Shown: piece by piece, positions 17,441 through 25,458 of the stretch
Layout: each line of letters starts with the position of its first letter
How positions within the stretch are numbered: the stretch's first letter is position 1
Origin: Ottowia oryzae
Lineage (GTDB): Bacteria; Pseudomonadota; Gammaproteobacteria; Burkholderiales; Burkholderiaceae_C
Length of the DNA: 64,000 nt
Direction: 5' to 3'
Assembly: GCF_003008535.1 (NCBI RefSeq)
Contig: NZ_CP027666.1
Location: forward strand, 1,973,501 to 2,037,500
Translations under genes and position numbers: made by a program
The notes under the pieces: model-generated
What the model saw: only the letters and a program-made list of their open reading frames with translations
The model's database searches: none
Told to the model about the DNA's origin: nothing

Positions 17441-17524
17441 CCATACCTCTTCGCCGGGGGCGCGCATCGCCTTCGCCTGCTCGGCGGCGGGGCAGGTAGT
17501 GGCCGTCTTTTGCCGGCAGAAGCT

Positions 17525-17581
17525 GATGGCAAAATAGCCATCTTGCGCAAGAAGCACCTGCGCCGGCAGCTATTGTTTCAG
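17525..17581 (-). repeat. Hairpin repeat copy upstream of plsY
   Basis: AAAATAGCCATCTTGCGC...GCGCCGGCAGCTAT: a minus-orientation copy that ends within a few bases of the AGGAG ribosome site of plsY, so it forms part of that 5' untranslated region. Confidence 0.7.
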
Positions 17582-17591
17582 GAGTATTTTC

Positions 17592-18218
17592 ATGGTCTTG
17601 CCCTGGTTGGCCGCGCTGGCGGCGTACTTGCTGGGCTCACTCAGCTTTGCCGTCATCGTCAGCCGGGCGATGGGCTTGTCCGACCCGCGCAGCTACGGCA
17701 GCGGCAACCCGGGTGCCACCAACGTATTGCGCTCGGGCAGCAAAAAGGCGGCCATCGCGACGCTGCTGCTGGACGCCTTCAAAGGCTGGCTGCCGGTGAT
17801 GCTGGTCAAGTGGTTTGGCGAACCCTACGGCCTGGGCGACGGCACGATGGCTGCCGTGGGCCTGGCGGCGTTCCTGGGTCACCTGTACCCGGTGTTCTTC
17901 AAATTTCAAGGCGGCAAGGGCGTGGCGACTGCGGTGGGCGTGCTGCTGGCCTTCCAGCCGCTGCTGGCGCTGGCCACGGTGGCAACGTTCGCCATCATCG
18001 TTTTCTTCTTTCGCTACGTTTCGCTGGCTTCCATGGTGGCGGCGCTGTTTGCCCCGGCCTACTACCTGCTGGGCAACGGCGTGGCCTGGCAGGCATCGGG
18101 CGAGAAAACGCTGGCCCTGATGGCCATGGGTGTGCTGCTGATCTGGCGCCACCGCGAGAACATCCGCCGCCTGTGGGCAGGCACCGAATCCAAACTAGGG
18201 AGCAAGAAAAAACCATGA
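17592..18218 (+). CDS. plsY: Glycerol-3-phosphate acyltransferase PlsY
   Basis: The 208-residue inner-membrane protein uses acyl-phosphate to acylate glycerol 3-phosphate, the first step of phospholipid synthesis. PlsY signatures are GSGNPGATNVLR (motif 1), GHLYPVFFKFQGGKG (motif 2) and the C-terminal WRHRENIRRL (motif 3), with four or five membrane segments. The ATG at 17592 has AGGAG seven bases upstream. Its TGA overlaps the start of the RidA gene (ATGA). Confidence 0.96.
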   Translation: MVLPWLAALAAYLLGSLSFAVIVSRAMGLSDPRSYGSGNPGATNVLRSGSKKAAIATLLLDAFKGWLPVMLVKWFGEPYGLGDGTMAAVGLAAFLGHLYPVFFKFQGGKGVATAVGVLLAFQPLLALATVATFAIIVFFFRYVSLASMVAALFAPAYYLLGNGVAWQASGEKTLALMAMGVLLIWRHRENIRRLWAGTESKLGSKKKP

Positions 18219-18574
18219 GATCAACCGATATCCAGCGCTTTCACGTGGGGGCGCGGCTGTCTGAAATGGCGGTGTTCAACGGCGTGGTCTACCTGGCGGG
18301 CATGGTGCCCGAGGACGGCGCCACCGACATCCGCGGGCAGACCGCCGATGTGCTGGCGCAGATCGACCGGCTGCTGGCCGAGGCCGGGTCCGACAAAACG
18401 CGCATCTTGCGCACGCAGATCTACCTCGCCGACATGGCCGATATGGCGGGCATGAATGAGGTGTGGGACGCCTGGGTGGCCCCAGGCCACACGCCGCCGC
18501 GCGCCACCGTGCAGGCCGCATTGGGCCAGCCGGGCTGGAAGATTGAAGTGGTGGTGACGGCCGCGCAGCGCTGA
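18215..18574 (+). CDS. RidA/YjgF family protein
   Basis: The 119-residue product has the RidA fold signature near its end (TPPRATVQA), where the arginine corresponds to the family's substrate-binding arginine. RidA proteins hydrolyse reactive enamine/imine intermediates from PLP enzymes to ketoacid and ammonia; some subfamilies do other jobs. The ATG overlaps the plsY stop, indicating coupled translation. Sequence alone does not decide the subfamily. Confidence 0.9.
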   Translation: MRSTDIQRFHVGARLSEMAVFNGVVYLAGMVPEDGATDIRGQTADVLAQIDRLLAEAGSDKTRILRTQIYLADMADMAGMNEVWDAWVAPGHTPPRATVQAALGQPGWKIEVVVTAAQR

Positions 18575-18587
18575 GTGCGAGCAGCCT

Positions 18588-18650
18588 TTTTGCTATTTAT
18601 TGTGTAGCTTGCGGCGCTTGTGCAGCCTGCCGCCGCGGCCGATTCGGTCA
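18588..18650 (+). repeat. Hairpin repeat copy downstream of the RidA gene
   Basis: TGTGTAGCTTGCGGCGCTTGTGCAGCC...GCGGCCGATTCGG: a somewhat diverged plus-orientation copy between convergent genes. Confidence 0.6.
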
Positions 18651-18708
18651 CTAAGGCCGATCAGCTATCGCCGCGACAAGCCAAGGGCAGATCCGCGCGG
18701 GTCGCGCA

Positions 18709-19350
18709 TCAGCGCCGCACCAGCGTCATCACATCGCCGTCGCGCCGCATGTTGAAACGCTTGAGAAAGCTGTTGCCCAGCAGCACCGCGGGCATGCCCA
18801 TGGGCGTGACGACAGCGTCCACGTCGTAGGCGATCACGTCGCCCACGCGCACCTGCCCCAGCTTGATCGCCCAGCCGGTGGCGACGCCGTTGGCCGTGCC
18901 CATGCGCACTGGGCGCCCGCTGCGGTAGTTCAGGCCCAGGCGGTCGGCCTCGGCCTGCCCCAGCGCGACCACGGTGGCGCCGGTGTCCACCATGAACTGC
19001 ACAGGCCGGTTGTCGATGCTGCCCGCGGTGAAGAAATGCCCGGCGGCATCCGCCGTGAGCGACACTCGGTCTGCGCCCGAGCGCATCGCGCCGCCCACGC
19101 TGGCGGGCGATTCGCCCACGCGCAGCGTGACGCGCTGGCCGTCCACCATCACCACGGCCTGGTCGCCGTTGGTTGACAGCACCTTCACGCCCTGCAGCGT
19201 GTCCCCCGGCGCCACGGCGCGCGGCGCCCCGCCGTTGACGATCAACAGCGCCTTGTTGCCCAGCATGCCTTGCAGGGAAACGCTTTGCGCAACCGCAGAC
19301 AGGCTGGCGGTGACCACGGTAGCGGCCAACAGGGCGTGAAGAAGGCGCAT
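18709..19350 (-). CDS. Retropepsin-like aspartic protease, exported
   Basis: The 213-residue product has an N-terminal signal peptide (RLLHALLAATVVTASLSAVA) and a single retropepsin-type active site FMVDTGATVVAL near residue 127, with a later hydrophobic-glycine segment AVLLGNSFLKRF. Clan AA bacterial proteases of this size normally act as dimers. The N-terminal ~90 residues form a small beta-rich region. Substrate is unknown; location is probably periplasm. The gene stands alone between a repeat-bearing gap and yajQ. Confidence 0.85.
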   Translation of the reverse strand: MRLLHALLAATVVTASLSAVAQSVSLQGMLGNKALLIVNGGAPRAVAPGDTLQGVKVLSTNGDQAVVMVDGQRVTLRVGESPASVGGAMRSGADRVSLTADAAGHFFTAGSIDNRPVQFMVDTGATVVALGQAEADRLGLNYRSGRPVRMGTANGVATGWAIKLGQVRVGDVIAYDVDAVVTPMGMPAVLLGNSFLKRFNMRRDGDVMTLVRR

Positions 19351-19431
19351 GGATAGATGGACTAAAAAGGATCAATCAGCGCGCCGACAGCCCGGGCGCC
19401 CGTGCACGGGGTTTCCCCGGGCACCAGGCGC

Positions 19432-19478
19432 GTCCCCCAGGGGGGAAGGCGCGCGCAGCGCGACTCAAGGGGGGAGAG
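19432..19478. repeat. GGGGGAAGGCGCG repeat, copy 1
   Basis: A C-run/G-run element, CCCCCAGGGGGGAAGGCGCG...CTCAAGGGGGGAG, lies just beyond the 3' end of yajQ. A closely similar element sits before pmbA at 33069-33137. Confidence 0.65.
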
Positions 19479-19481
19479 GGC

Positions 19482-19967
19482 TCAATCCCTGAAGTTATCG
19501 AACGACAGCGGCAGGTCGGCCATGTCCTTGCGCAGCAGCGCCATCACCGCCTGCAGGTCGTCGCGCTTGGCGCCCGTCACGCGCACCGCGTCGCCTTGGA
19601 TCGAGGCCTGCACCTTCAGCTTGCTGTCTTTGATGAGCTTCTGAATCTTCTTGCCGTCTTCGGTGGCGATGCCGCTGCGCACCTTCACCACCTGCTTGAC
19701 CTTGTCGCCGCCCACCTTTTGCACGGTGCCCTTGTCCAGAAAGCGCACGTCCACGTTGCGCTTGGCCAGCTTGTTGCGCAGGATTTCGTCCACCTGCTGC
19801 AGCTGAAAGTCGGCGTCGCCCAGCAGGGTGATTTCCTTGTCTTTCAGCTCGATGCCGGCGCTGGTGCCCTTGAAGTCAAAGCGCGTGCCGATCTCTTTGG
19901 CGGTGTTCTCTACCGCGTTTTTCACTTCCACCATGTCGGGGTCGCACACTGTGTCGAAAGAAGGCAT
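19482..19967 (-). CDS. yajQ: YajQ family nucleotide-binding protein
   Basis: The 161-residue product opens MPSFDTVCDPDMVEVKNA and matches the UPF0234/YajQ family in length and sequence. Family members bind nucleotides, and c-di-GMP binding is documented in Xanthomonas and Pseudomonas homologues. The ATG at 19967 has AGGAG eight bases upstream; a GTG three codons earlier overlaps that site and is rejected. The product is cytoplasmic. Confidence 0.94.
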   Translation of the reverse strand: MPSFDTVCDPDMVEVKNAVENTAKEIGTRFDFKGTSAGIELKDKEITLLGDADFQLQQVDEILRNKLAKRNVDVRFLDKGTVQKVGGDKVKQVVKVRSGIATEDGKKIQKLIKDSKLKVQASIQGDAVRVTGAKRDDLQAVMALLRKDMADLPLSFDNFRD

Positions 19968-20015
19968 GGTTTTCACTCCTAGGCTGCCGTGGCGCGCACA
20001 CGCCGGGGCCGCTGG

Positions 20016-20282
20016 TCAGCGGTGGGGCCGGTCGAACTTGCGCCAGTATTGAAAAGCGTCTTGGTGGACTTCCAGGTCCACCTCTTGCACCCGCGCCAGC
20101 AGGCGCTCCTGCACGTCGGCCACCGCCTGGTTGTAGACAAGCGGGCCGATCTCTTCCAGGAAAAAGCCGAGCAGGGCGCCCGCGCCCACGTTGCCCATGC
20201 GCTCGTCAAAGTTCTCGGCGGCGTAGCGCATCAGCGACTCAATGGCCTGCTGGCGATCCTGCTTGGAGATTTCGATGGCCAT
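20016..20282 (-). CDS. DUF2164 domain-containing protein
   Basis: The 88-residue product (MAIEISKQDRQQAIESLMRY...) matches DUF2164, a family of short soluble proteins with no known function. Helices and the GALLGFFLEEIGPLVYNQAV stretch are clear. A second ATG nine bases upstream (20291) is equally possible; no strong ribosome site decides. It lies 48 bp upstream of yajQ on the same strand and divergent from murB. Confidence 0.82.
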   Translation of the reverse strand: MAIEISKQDRQQAIESLMRYAAENFDERMGNVGAGALLGFFLEEIGPLVYNQAVADVQERLLARVQEVDLEVHQDAFQYWRKFDRPHR

Positions 20283-20366
20283 GGGGTGCATCGCTGCGGT
20301 GCCATTGGCCCGTTTCGGGCGCATGGCGCGCAGGGGGGCGAGGTGTTGCGGTGCGACAATTCTCCC

Positions 20367-21419
20367 ATGATCGTGGAACGCAACGTGCCCCTGCAGCCGC
20401 TCAACAGCTTTGGCATTGCCGCGCGCGCCGCCCAACTGGTGCGCGTGCGCAGCGAAGCCGACGTGCGCGCCGTGCTGGCCGATGCCGAACTGGCGATGCA
20501 GCCGCGCTTCGTGCTGGGCGGCGGCAGCAACATCGTGCTGACTGGCGACGTCAAGGCCACCGTGCTGAAGGTGGAAGTGCCCGGGCGCCGGGTGGTGCGC
20601 AGCGACGAGCGGCACACCATCGTGGAAGCTGGCGCGGGCGAGGTCTGGCACGACTTCGTCGCCTGGACGTTGTCGCAAGGCCTGCCCGGCCTGGAAAACC
20701 TGGCGCTGATCCCCGGCACTGTGGGGGCCAGCCCGGTGCAGAACATCGGCGCGTATGGGGTGGAGCTGCAAGACCGCTTTCACGAGCTGGACGCGATCGA
20801 CCTGCACACGGGCGAGCAGTTCACGCTGAACGCGGCGCAGTGCGGCTTTGGCTACCGCGACTCGGTGTTCAAGCACACCGCGCTGGCCGAGGGCGACTTT
20901 GGCCTGGCCGGCCGCGCCTTGATTTTGCGCGTGCGGTTTGCGCTGCCCCACGCCTGGCAGCCCATGCTGGGCTACCTGGATCTGGAGCGCAAGATGGCCG
21001 AGACGGGCGTCACCGCCCCCAGCGCGCAGCAGGTGTTTGACTGGATCGTGGACATCCGCCGCGCCAAGCTGCCCGACCCGGCCGTCATCGGCAACGCCGG
21101 CAGCTTCTTCAAGAACCCCACCGTCACGCCCGAGCAGTGCCAGGACATCATCGGGCGCGACCCGAAGGTGGTGCATTACCCCATGCCCGACGGCAGCGTG
21201 AAGCTGGCCGCCGGCTGGCTGATCGACGCCTGCGGCTGGAAGGGCAAAGCCGTGGGTAATGCTGGCGTGTACGACAAGCAGGCGCTGGTGCTGGTCAACC
21301 GCGGCGGCGCCGACAACCCCGCCACCGGCGGCGAAGTGATGACCCTGGCCAAGGCCATCCAGACCAGTGTGTACGAGCGCTTCGGCATCCGGCTGGAGCC
21401 GGAGCCTGTGGTCATTTAG
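20367..21419 (+). CDS. murB: UDP-N-acetylenolpyruvoylglucosamine reductase
   Basis: The 350-residue FAD enzyme reduces UDP-GlcNAc-enolpyruvate to UDP-MurNAc with NADPH in peptidoglycan synthesis. FAD-site motifs are LGGGSNIVLTGD, ALIPGTVGASPVQNIGAYG and the catalytic-serine segment IGNAGSFFKNP, followed by a C-terminal glutamate in RLEPEPVVI. This is the type I layout of E. coli MurB. The start at 20367 (MIVERNVPLQPLNSF) fits the family; longer upstream readings enter the antisense of the DUF2164 gene. Confidence 0.96.
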   Translation: MIVERNVPLQPLNSFGIAARAAQLVRVRSEADVRAVLADAELAMQPRFVLGGGSNIVLTGDVKATVLKVEVPGRRVVRSDERHTIVEAGAGEVWHDFVAWTLSQGLPGLENLALIPGTVGASPVQNIGAYGVELQDRFHELDAIDLHTGEQFTLNAAQCGFGYRDSVFKHTALAEGDFGLAGRALILRVRFALPHAWQPMLGYLDLERKMAETGVTAPSAQQVFDWIVDIRRAKLPDPAVIGNAGSFFKNPTVTPEQCQDIIGRDPKVVHYPMPDGSVKLAAGWLIDACGWKGKAVGNAGVYDKQALVLVNRGGADNPATGGEVMTLAKAIQTSVYERFGIRLEPEPVVI

Positions 21420-21420
21420 C

Positions 21421-21470
21421 CTGCTAGCGCAGGCGCCACCAGCGCTGGCAGCTATCAACTGTGTAGCAAA
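21421..21470 (-). repeat. Hairpin repeat copy downstream of murB
   Basis: GCGCAGGCGCCACCAGCGCTGGCAGCTATC: a minus-orientation copy just after the murB stop and before the next start. Confidence 0.8.
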
Positions 21471-21480
21471 TCCGTCGCCC

Positions 21481-21939
21481 GTGCGCGCCATTGAAATCTT
21501 TCGCCTGCGCCGTGTGCGCGACAAGCCGCGCGCGCTGGCCGCGATGCAGGCGCACGCCGGTTTGAATGCCGACGAAGCGCGCACCGTGGTCAACCAAGCC
21601 GTGGGCGGCGGCAAGCCCGTGCTGCGCCTGCCGGACGATGCGGCCGCGCGCCAGTGCATCGCCGCGCTGCTGCCCACCGGCTTTGTGGCGCGGTTTGCGG
21701 CCGCACCCGGCTTTGACGCGCAGGGCCGGGCCGAGGCCGCGATCCTGGCGGCGGTGCCGCACTTGCCCGCCGCCATCAGCGACCGCGCTGGCGCGCTGCT
21801 GCTGCAAGGCGACTGGGAAAGCGCGCTGGCCGTGTGCCTGCAGGGTGCGCAAGACGCCTTGGGCAATGCGGCGCAGCAGGGCTTGCAAGAAGCGGCCATC
21901 GAGGTCGGCTTGCAGATGGGTTGGCAGGGCAACGGCTGA
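21481..21939 (+). CDS. Small protein with an L7/L12 C-terminal-like domain
   Basis: The 152-residue product starts at a GTG at 21481 (VRAIEIFRLRRVRDK). Residues about 1-70 follow the pattern of the ribosomal L7/L12 C-terminal domain: a beta strand, a helix with DKPRALAAMQAHAGL, then NADEARTVVNQAVGGGKPVL and a closing strand. The other half is alpha-helical and unassigned. No ribosomal function is implied. It sits between murB and trmO on one strand. An ATG at 21543 is a less likely start because it would cut the domain. Confidence 0.65.
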   Translation: MRAIEIFRLRRVRDKPRALAAMQAHAGLNADEARTVVNQAVGGGKPVLRLPDDAAARQCIAALLPTGFVARFAAAPGFDAQGRAEAAILAAVPHLPAAISDRAGALLLQGDWESALAVCLQGAQDALGNAAQQGLQEAAIEVGLQMGWQGNG

Positions 21940-22027
21940 GCGGGGTGACGGCGGGTTTCGGCTGCGGCCAGAATGCCAAGGCGTGCCCTTCGGCACCTCA
22001 GTCTGCTCATTGAACGCCCAAGCCGCC

Positions 22028-22528
22028 ATGCCGCCACCACTGCCCCAATCAGCCCCCGTCACGCTGCGCCCCATCGGTGTGGTGCAAAGCCCGTTCAGAT
22101 CGACCGGCGGCATGCCCATCCAGACCTTGGCGACGGGCGAAGTGCAGGGCAGCCTGCAGGTGTTCGACGAATTCGCCGCGGGCCTGCGCGACATCGAAGG
22201 GTTTGAATACCTGATGCTGATCACCCACCTGCATCAGGCGACCGAAAAGCTGGAGGTGGTGCCCTTTATGGACACGCAAAGCCACGGCGTGTTTGCCACG
22301 CGCGCACCGGCGCGGCCCAACCGCATTGGCTTGTCGATCGTGCAGCTGGTGCGCGTGCAAGGGTGCGTGCTGCACTTTCTGGGCAACGACATGCTGCACG
22401 GCACGCCGGTGCTGGACATCAAGCCCTATGTGCCCGCGCTGGACGTGCGCCAGACAGAGCGCATCGGCTGGTTCGCCCAGGGTCTTACCCGCTTGCCGAC
22501 CACGCTGTCGGACGAGCGGATGAAGTGA
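22028..22528 (+). CDS. trmO: tRNA (adenine37-N6)-methyltransferase TrmO (TsaA-like)
   Basis: The 166-residue product has the TsaA/VirR-like fold signature: IGVVQSPF near the start and ARPNRIGLSIVQL, the family's RPNPIGLS motif, near residue 98. TrmO methylates N6 of t6A37 in tRNA(Thr). Homologues with only this domain are common in Proteobacteria. The ATG at 22028 (MPPPLPQSAPVTL) is taken because upstream sequence is proline/arginine-rich intergenic DNA. It converges on the molbindin gene with one base between. Confidence 0.92.
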   Translation: MPPPLPQSAPVTLRPIGVVQSPFRSTGGMPIQTLATGEVQGSLQVFDEFAAGLRDIEGFEYLMLITHLHQATEKLEVVPFMDTQSHGVFATRAPARPNRIGLSIVQLVRVQGCVLHFLGNDMLHGTPVLDIKPYVPALDVRQTERIGWFAQGLTRLPTTLSDERMK

Positions 22529-22529
22529 T

Positions 22530-22741
22530 TCAGTCGTCCACGCCGATCATCACCGACGACGCCTTGATAACGCCGTAGGCCTGCCCGCCCTCCTTCAGCT
22601 GCAGGGCGTCGGCCGAGTGCGTGGTGATGCTGGACGTGATCTGGATGCCGGGCGCTATTTCCAGCGTGACCTCGGTGGAAACAGGCCCCCGCACGATCGA
22701 GACGATCTTGCCGGGCAGGGTATTTCGCGCGCTGATTTCAT
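22530..22741 (-). CDS. Molbindin (TOBE domain), start region apparently frameshifted by one base
   Basis: The body encodes a single Mop/TOBE domain (SARNTLPGKIVSIV...VIKASSVMIGVDD, about 70 residues), a family that binds molybdate in the cytoplasm. A good ribosome site AAGGAAC precedes the ATG at 22741, but the sequence reads ATGAAATCAGCGCGC, in which ATG is one base out of frame with the domain. Restoring one A (ATGAAAATCAGCGCG) would give MKISARN, the expected family start. It is either a real inactivating deletion or a homopolymer sequencing error; an alternative in-frame ATG upstream near 22790 lacks a ribosome site. Confidence 0.75.
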
Positions 22742-22816
22742 GGCAGTTCCTTAGGTGGTGCCGCCGATGGTAGCCATGCGCCCAAGACATGGCCCGCTGC
22801 TGGTGGATGCGCGGCC

Positions 22817-24091
22817 TCAGCCCGCGCGCCAGCGCGCGTGTGCGCCGCCGCCGGTGCGCGTGCGCCAGTACAGCCAGCTGGCGATGCTCAGGTTCAGCAG
22901 GTTCCAGGCGATGCCGTTGAGAAAGGCCGCGCGGTAGCTGCCCGTCTGGTCGAAGATGAAGCCCGACATCCACCCGCCCAGCGCCATGCCCAGCATGGTC
23001 GCCATGATCACGGCGCCCACGCGCGCGCCCGCTTCGCGCGGCGAAAAATGCTCGCGCACGATGATCGCGTAAGACGGCACGATGCCGCCCTGAAACAGCC
23101 CGAACAGCCCCGAAATCACATACAGCGGCACCAGCCCGTTGAAGGGCAAGAACAGCAGCAGCGCCAGCCCCTGCAGCGCCGAGCCCAGCAGCAGCGTGCG
23201 GATGCCGCCAATGTGGTCGCAAATCCAGCCCGACACCAGGCGGCTGACGATGCCGCACAGCAGCATGACCGACAGCATCTCTGCCCCGCGCACGGCGCCG
23301 TAACCCAGGTCGGTGCAGTAGGCCACGATGTGCACCTGCGGCATGGCCATCGCCACGCAGCAGGCCACGCCCGCCACGCACAGCCACCATTGCGCCTGCA
23401 CGGGCGGCAGGCCAAACGGGCGGTCGCTGGGCGATGCGCGCCCGGCCACCGGCGCCGCCGCTGCCGCGTTCAGCGCGGGCGGCGGCTGGCGCATGCGCAA
23501 AGCCAGCAGCGCCATGCCCACGCCGCACACCAGCCCCAGCACCATGTAAGTGGGCCGCCAGCCGTAGTGGGTGATGCCCCATTGCGCCAGCGGCGGCCAC
23601 ACCGCGCCGGCCAGGTAGTTGCCGCTGGCGCACACGGCCACCGCCATGCCGCGCCGCTTGGCCCACCACAGCGTGGTGTCGGCCATCAGCGGCGCGAACG
23701 TGGCGGCGCCGCCCAGAAAGCCCAGCAGCGCGTGCGCCAGCCCAAACGACCAGATGCTGGGCGACAGCGCCGCCCACAGGTAGCCCGCGCACACCGCCGC
23801 CGCGCCCATCGTCAACACAGGGGCAATGCCGTGCCGGTCAGCCAGGCGGCCGGTGAAGATGCCGCCCAGGCCCAGGCTGACCATCATCAGCGTGTAGGGC
23901 AGCGATGCAGCGCCGCGCCCCACGCCGAATTCGGCCTGCACCGCCGGCAGCACCACCGACACCACGTACATGCTGCTGTTGCCCAGCGCCACCAGCCCCA
24001 GCGTGGTCAGCAGCCGCCACGCTGCGGTGCGCGAATCCACCAGGCTGGCGCCATCGTCGGTGGGCCTGTCTCGTGCATTGTTTGGGGGCAT
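22817..24091 (-). CDS. MFS transporter, 12 transmembrane segments
   Basis: The 424-residue product has the MFS layout: an N-terminal six-helix bundle with the loop 2-3 motif GRLADRHGIAP, a central loop near residue 210, and a C-terminal bundle with CDHIGGIRTLLLG. The pattern resembles oxalate/formate-type and related anion transporters, but the substrate cannot be assigned. The start MPPNNARDRPTDDG is the first ATG; about 28 cytoplasmic residues precede helix 1. It stands upstream of the molbindin gene on the same strand, with no demonstrated link to molybdate. Confidence 0.88.
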   Translation of the reverse strand: MPPNNARDRPTDDGASLVDSRTAAWRLLTTLGLVALGNSSMYVVSVVLPAVQAEFGVGRGAASLPYTLMMVSLGLGGIFTGRLADRHGIAPVLTMGAAAVCAGYLWAALSPSIWSFGLAHALLGFLGGAATFAPLMADTTLWWAKRRGMAVAVCASGNYLAGAVWPPLAQWGITHYGWRPTYMVLGLVCGVGMALLALRMRQPPPALNAAAAAPVAGRASPSDRPFGLPPVQAQWWLCVAGVACCVAMAMPQVHIVAYCTDLGYGAVRGAEMLSVMLLCGIVSRLVSGWICDHIGGIRTLLLGSALQGLALLLFLPFNGLVPLYVISGLFGLFQGGIVPSYAIIVREHFSPREAGARVGAVIMATMLGMALGGWMSGFIFDQTGSYRAAFLNGIAWNLLNLSIASWLYWRTRTGGGAHARWRAG

Positions 24092-24186
24092 CGGGTCAGC
24101 GTAGCACGGGGCTGGCGCGCGTGGGCGGTGGTTCTGGCGCCTCGGCGACGGGTGTTACCCGCAGTCCGTCAGTCGATGGATGGATG

Positions 24187-24247
24187 AAGAAAAATGCCTC
24201 TGGCGCAGGCCAGATGGGCGCTGGCAGCTATCTGAACGATAGCGTTG
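24187..24247 (-). repeat. Hairpin repeat copy between MFS and MarR-GNAT genes
   Basis: AAAATGCCTCTGGCGCAGG...GGCGCTGGCAGCTATC: a minus-orientation copy in the gap between the two minus-strand genes. Confidence 0.75.
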
Positions 24248-24354
24248 GCTGGGCGGTGCCGGTGGTCAAACGAATGAACGCACTCGCCGAAAACTCACGG
24301 GTTCATGCGGTCCGACGCCATGCCCGCCGCGACGCGCCGGCCGCCAGTCGCGCC

Positions 24355-25296
24355 TTACCCCGCAGCTTGCAGCCCCAGCTCCCACGTCTCGCCCACCAAA
24401 TCCTGCCCATAGCCGTGGTACGGCTTGCTGGCCACCCGCTGAAAGCCGCGCTGCGCGTAGATGGCGCGCGCCGCGGCCAGGTTGGCGTTGGTCCACAGCA
24501 CCAGCTTGGCGTATCCCTTGGCGCGGGCGAAGGCGACGCATTCGTCGGTCAGCCGCCCGCCCAGGCCCAGCCCGCGCGCGGCGGGCGCCAGGATCAGCAG
24601 GCGCAGCTGCGCCTCGGTGGCGCTTTTGCGCACCACGAAGACCGAGCCCACGCGCTGGCCGTCCAGCTCGGCGATCCACCCGCGCTCCCACGCCGGGTCG
24701 TGCGTGCGCAGCATGCCCGCGACGATCTCGGCCACCAGCGCCTCGAATTCGCTGTTCCAGCCAAACTCGCTGGCGTACAGCGCGCCGTGTTGCTCGATCA
24801 CCCAGCCCATGTCGCCGGGCCGCGGCTCGCGCAGCACGGCAGTGCGGGTGGGCGCCTGCGCCGGGGCCAGCAGCCCGTGCGCGGTGCGCAGCGCGGCCAC
24901 CAGCTGCGCGCGCTGATCGGGCGCCAGCGTGGCCAGCAAATCGGCGACCTGCTCGCGTGAGCGCTGCTGCAGCGGCTCAAACACCGCCCAGCCGGCGGGC
25001 GTCAGCGCCAGTTGCTTGCGGCGCGCGTCATCGGGGTGCGGCGCGGCGGTGATCCAGCCCTGCTGCGTGAACTGGCGCAGCACGCGGCTGAGGTAGCCCG
25101 CGTCCAGCGTCAGATCGCGCGCCAGATCGGCCGCCGCGCACGGCCCCTGGTGCGCCAGCTCATACAGGATGCGCACCTCGGTCAGCGACAGCGCGCTGCC
25201 CAGGTAAGGCTCCAGCACACTGATGCGCTGGGTGTACGTGCGGTTGAAGGCGCGCAGCAGCTTGACGTCGGCAGGGTCGATTTCGTCGCGGGTCAT
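24355..25296 (-). CDS. MarR-type regulator fused to a GNAT acetyltransferase
   Basis: The 313-residue product has an N-terminal MarR winged helix (residues about 1-140; LSLTEVRILYELA, then DLARDLTLDAGYLSRVLRQF as the recognition helix) and a C-terminal GNAT domain with the acetyl-CoA loop APAARGLGLGGRLTDE and ARAIYAQRGFQRV. Such fusions combine transcription control with N-acetyl transfer; targets are unknown. Starts at 25296 (MTRDEIDP) and 25308 are both possible. A perfect 15-base palindrome 23 bases upstream suggests autoregulation. A short MarR alone would be about 150 residues, so this is a genuine two-domain protein. Confidence 0.9.
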   Translation of the reverse strand: MTRDEIDPADVKLLRAFNRTYTQRISVLEPYLGSALSLTEVRILYELAHQGPCAAADLARDLTLDAGYLSRVLRQFTQQGWITAAPHPDDARRKQLALTPAGWAVFEPLQQRSREQVADLLATLAPDQRAQLVAALRTAHGLLAPAQAPTRTAVLREPRPGDMGWVIEQHGALYASEFGWNSEFEALVAEIVAGMLRTHDPAWERGWIAELDGQRVGSVFVVRKSATEAQLRLLILAPAARGLGLGGRLTDECVAFARAKGYAKLVLWTNANLAAARAIYAQRGFQRVASKPYHGYGQDLVGETWELGLQAAG

Positions 25297-25318
25297 GCGG
25301 GTCAGCATACGGCAATTG

Positions 25319-25333
25319 ATTGCTTTAAGCAAT
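25319..25333. promoter_or_regulatory. Palindromic operator candidate upstream of the MarR-GNAT gene
   Basis: ATTGCTTTAAGCAAT is a perfect seven-base inverted repeat around one central base. Size, AT-richness and position fit a MarR autoregulatory site. Confidence 0.6.
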
Positions 25334-25388
25334 TAATTAGATGCTGATGGCACCTGTATACCGGACTGTCAGGTGGTGCGAACAGGGC

Positions 25389-25446
25389 ATAAAAAAAGCT
25401 GCCAGCGCTGGTGCAGCCGGCGCTGGCAGCTATCGCTTCAGTAGCG
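25389..25446. repeat. Hairpin repeat copy downstream of ppnP, perfect arms
   Basis: GCTGCCAGCGC and GCGCTGGCAGC form an 11-bp perfect inverted pair around TGGTGCAGCCG. Starting 13 bp past the ppnP stop, it could also act as a terminator-like structure. AAAAAAA precedes it on the plus strand, giving a T-run after it on the minus strand. Confidence 0.85.
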
Positions 25447-25458
25447 TTGGGTTAGCGC

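Noticed and set aside
20016..22040. A 674-codon minus-strand frame over murB
   Set aside because: Only its last ~88 codons (DUF2164) are real; the rest is the antisense of murB and neighbours.
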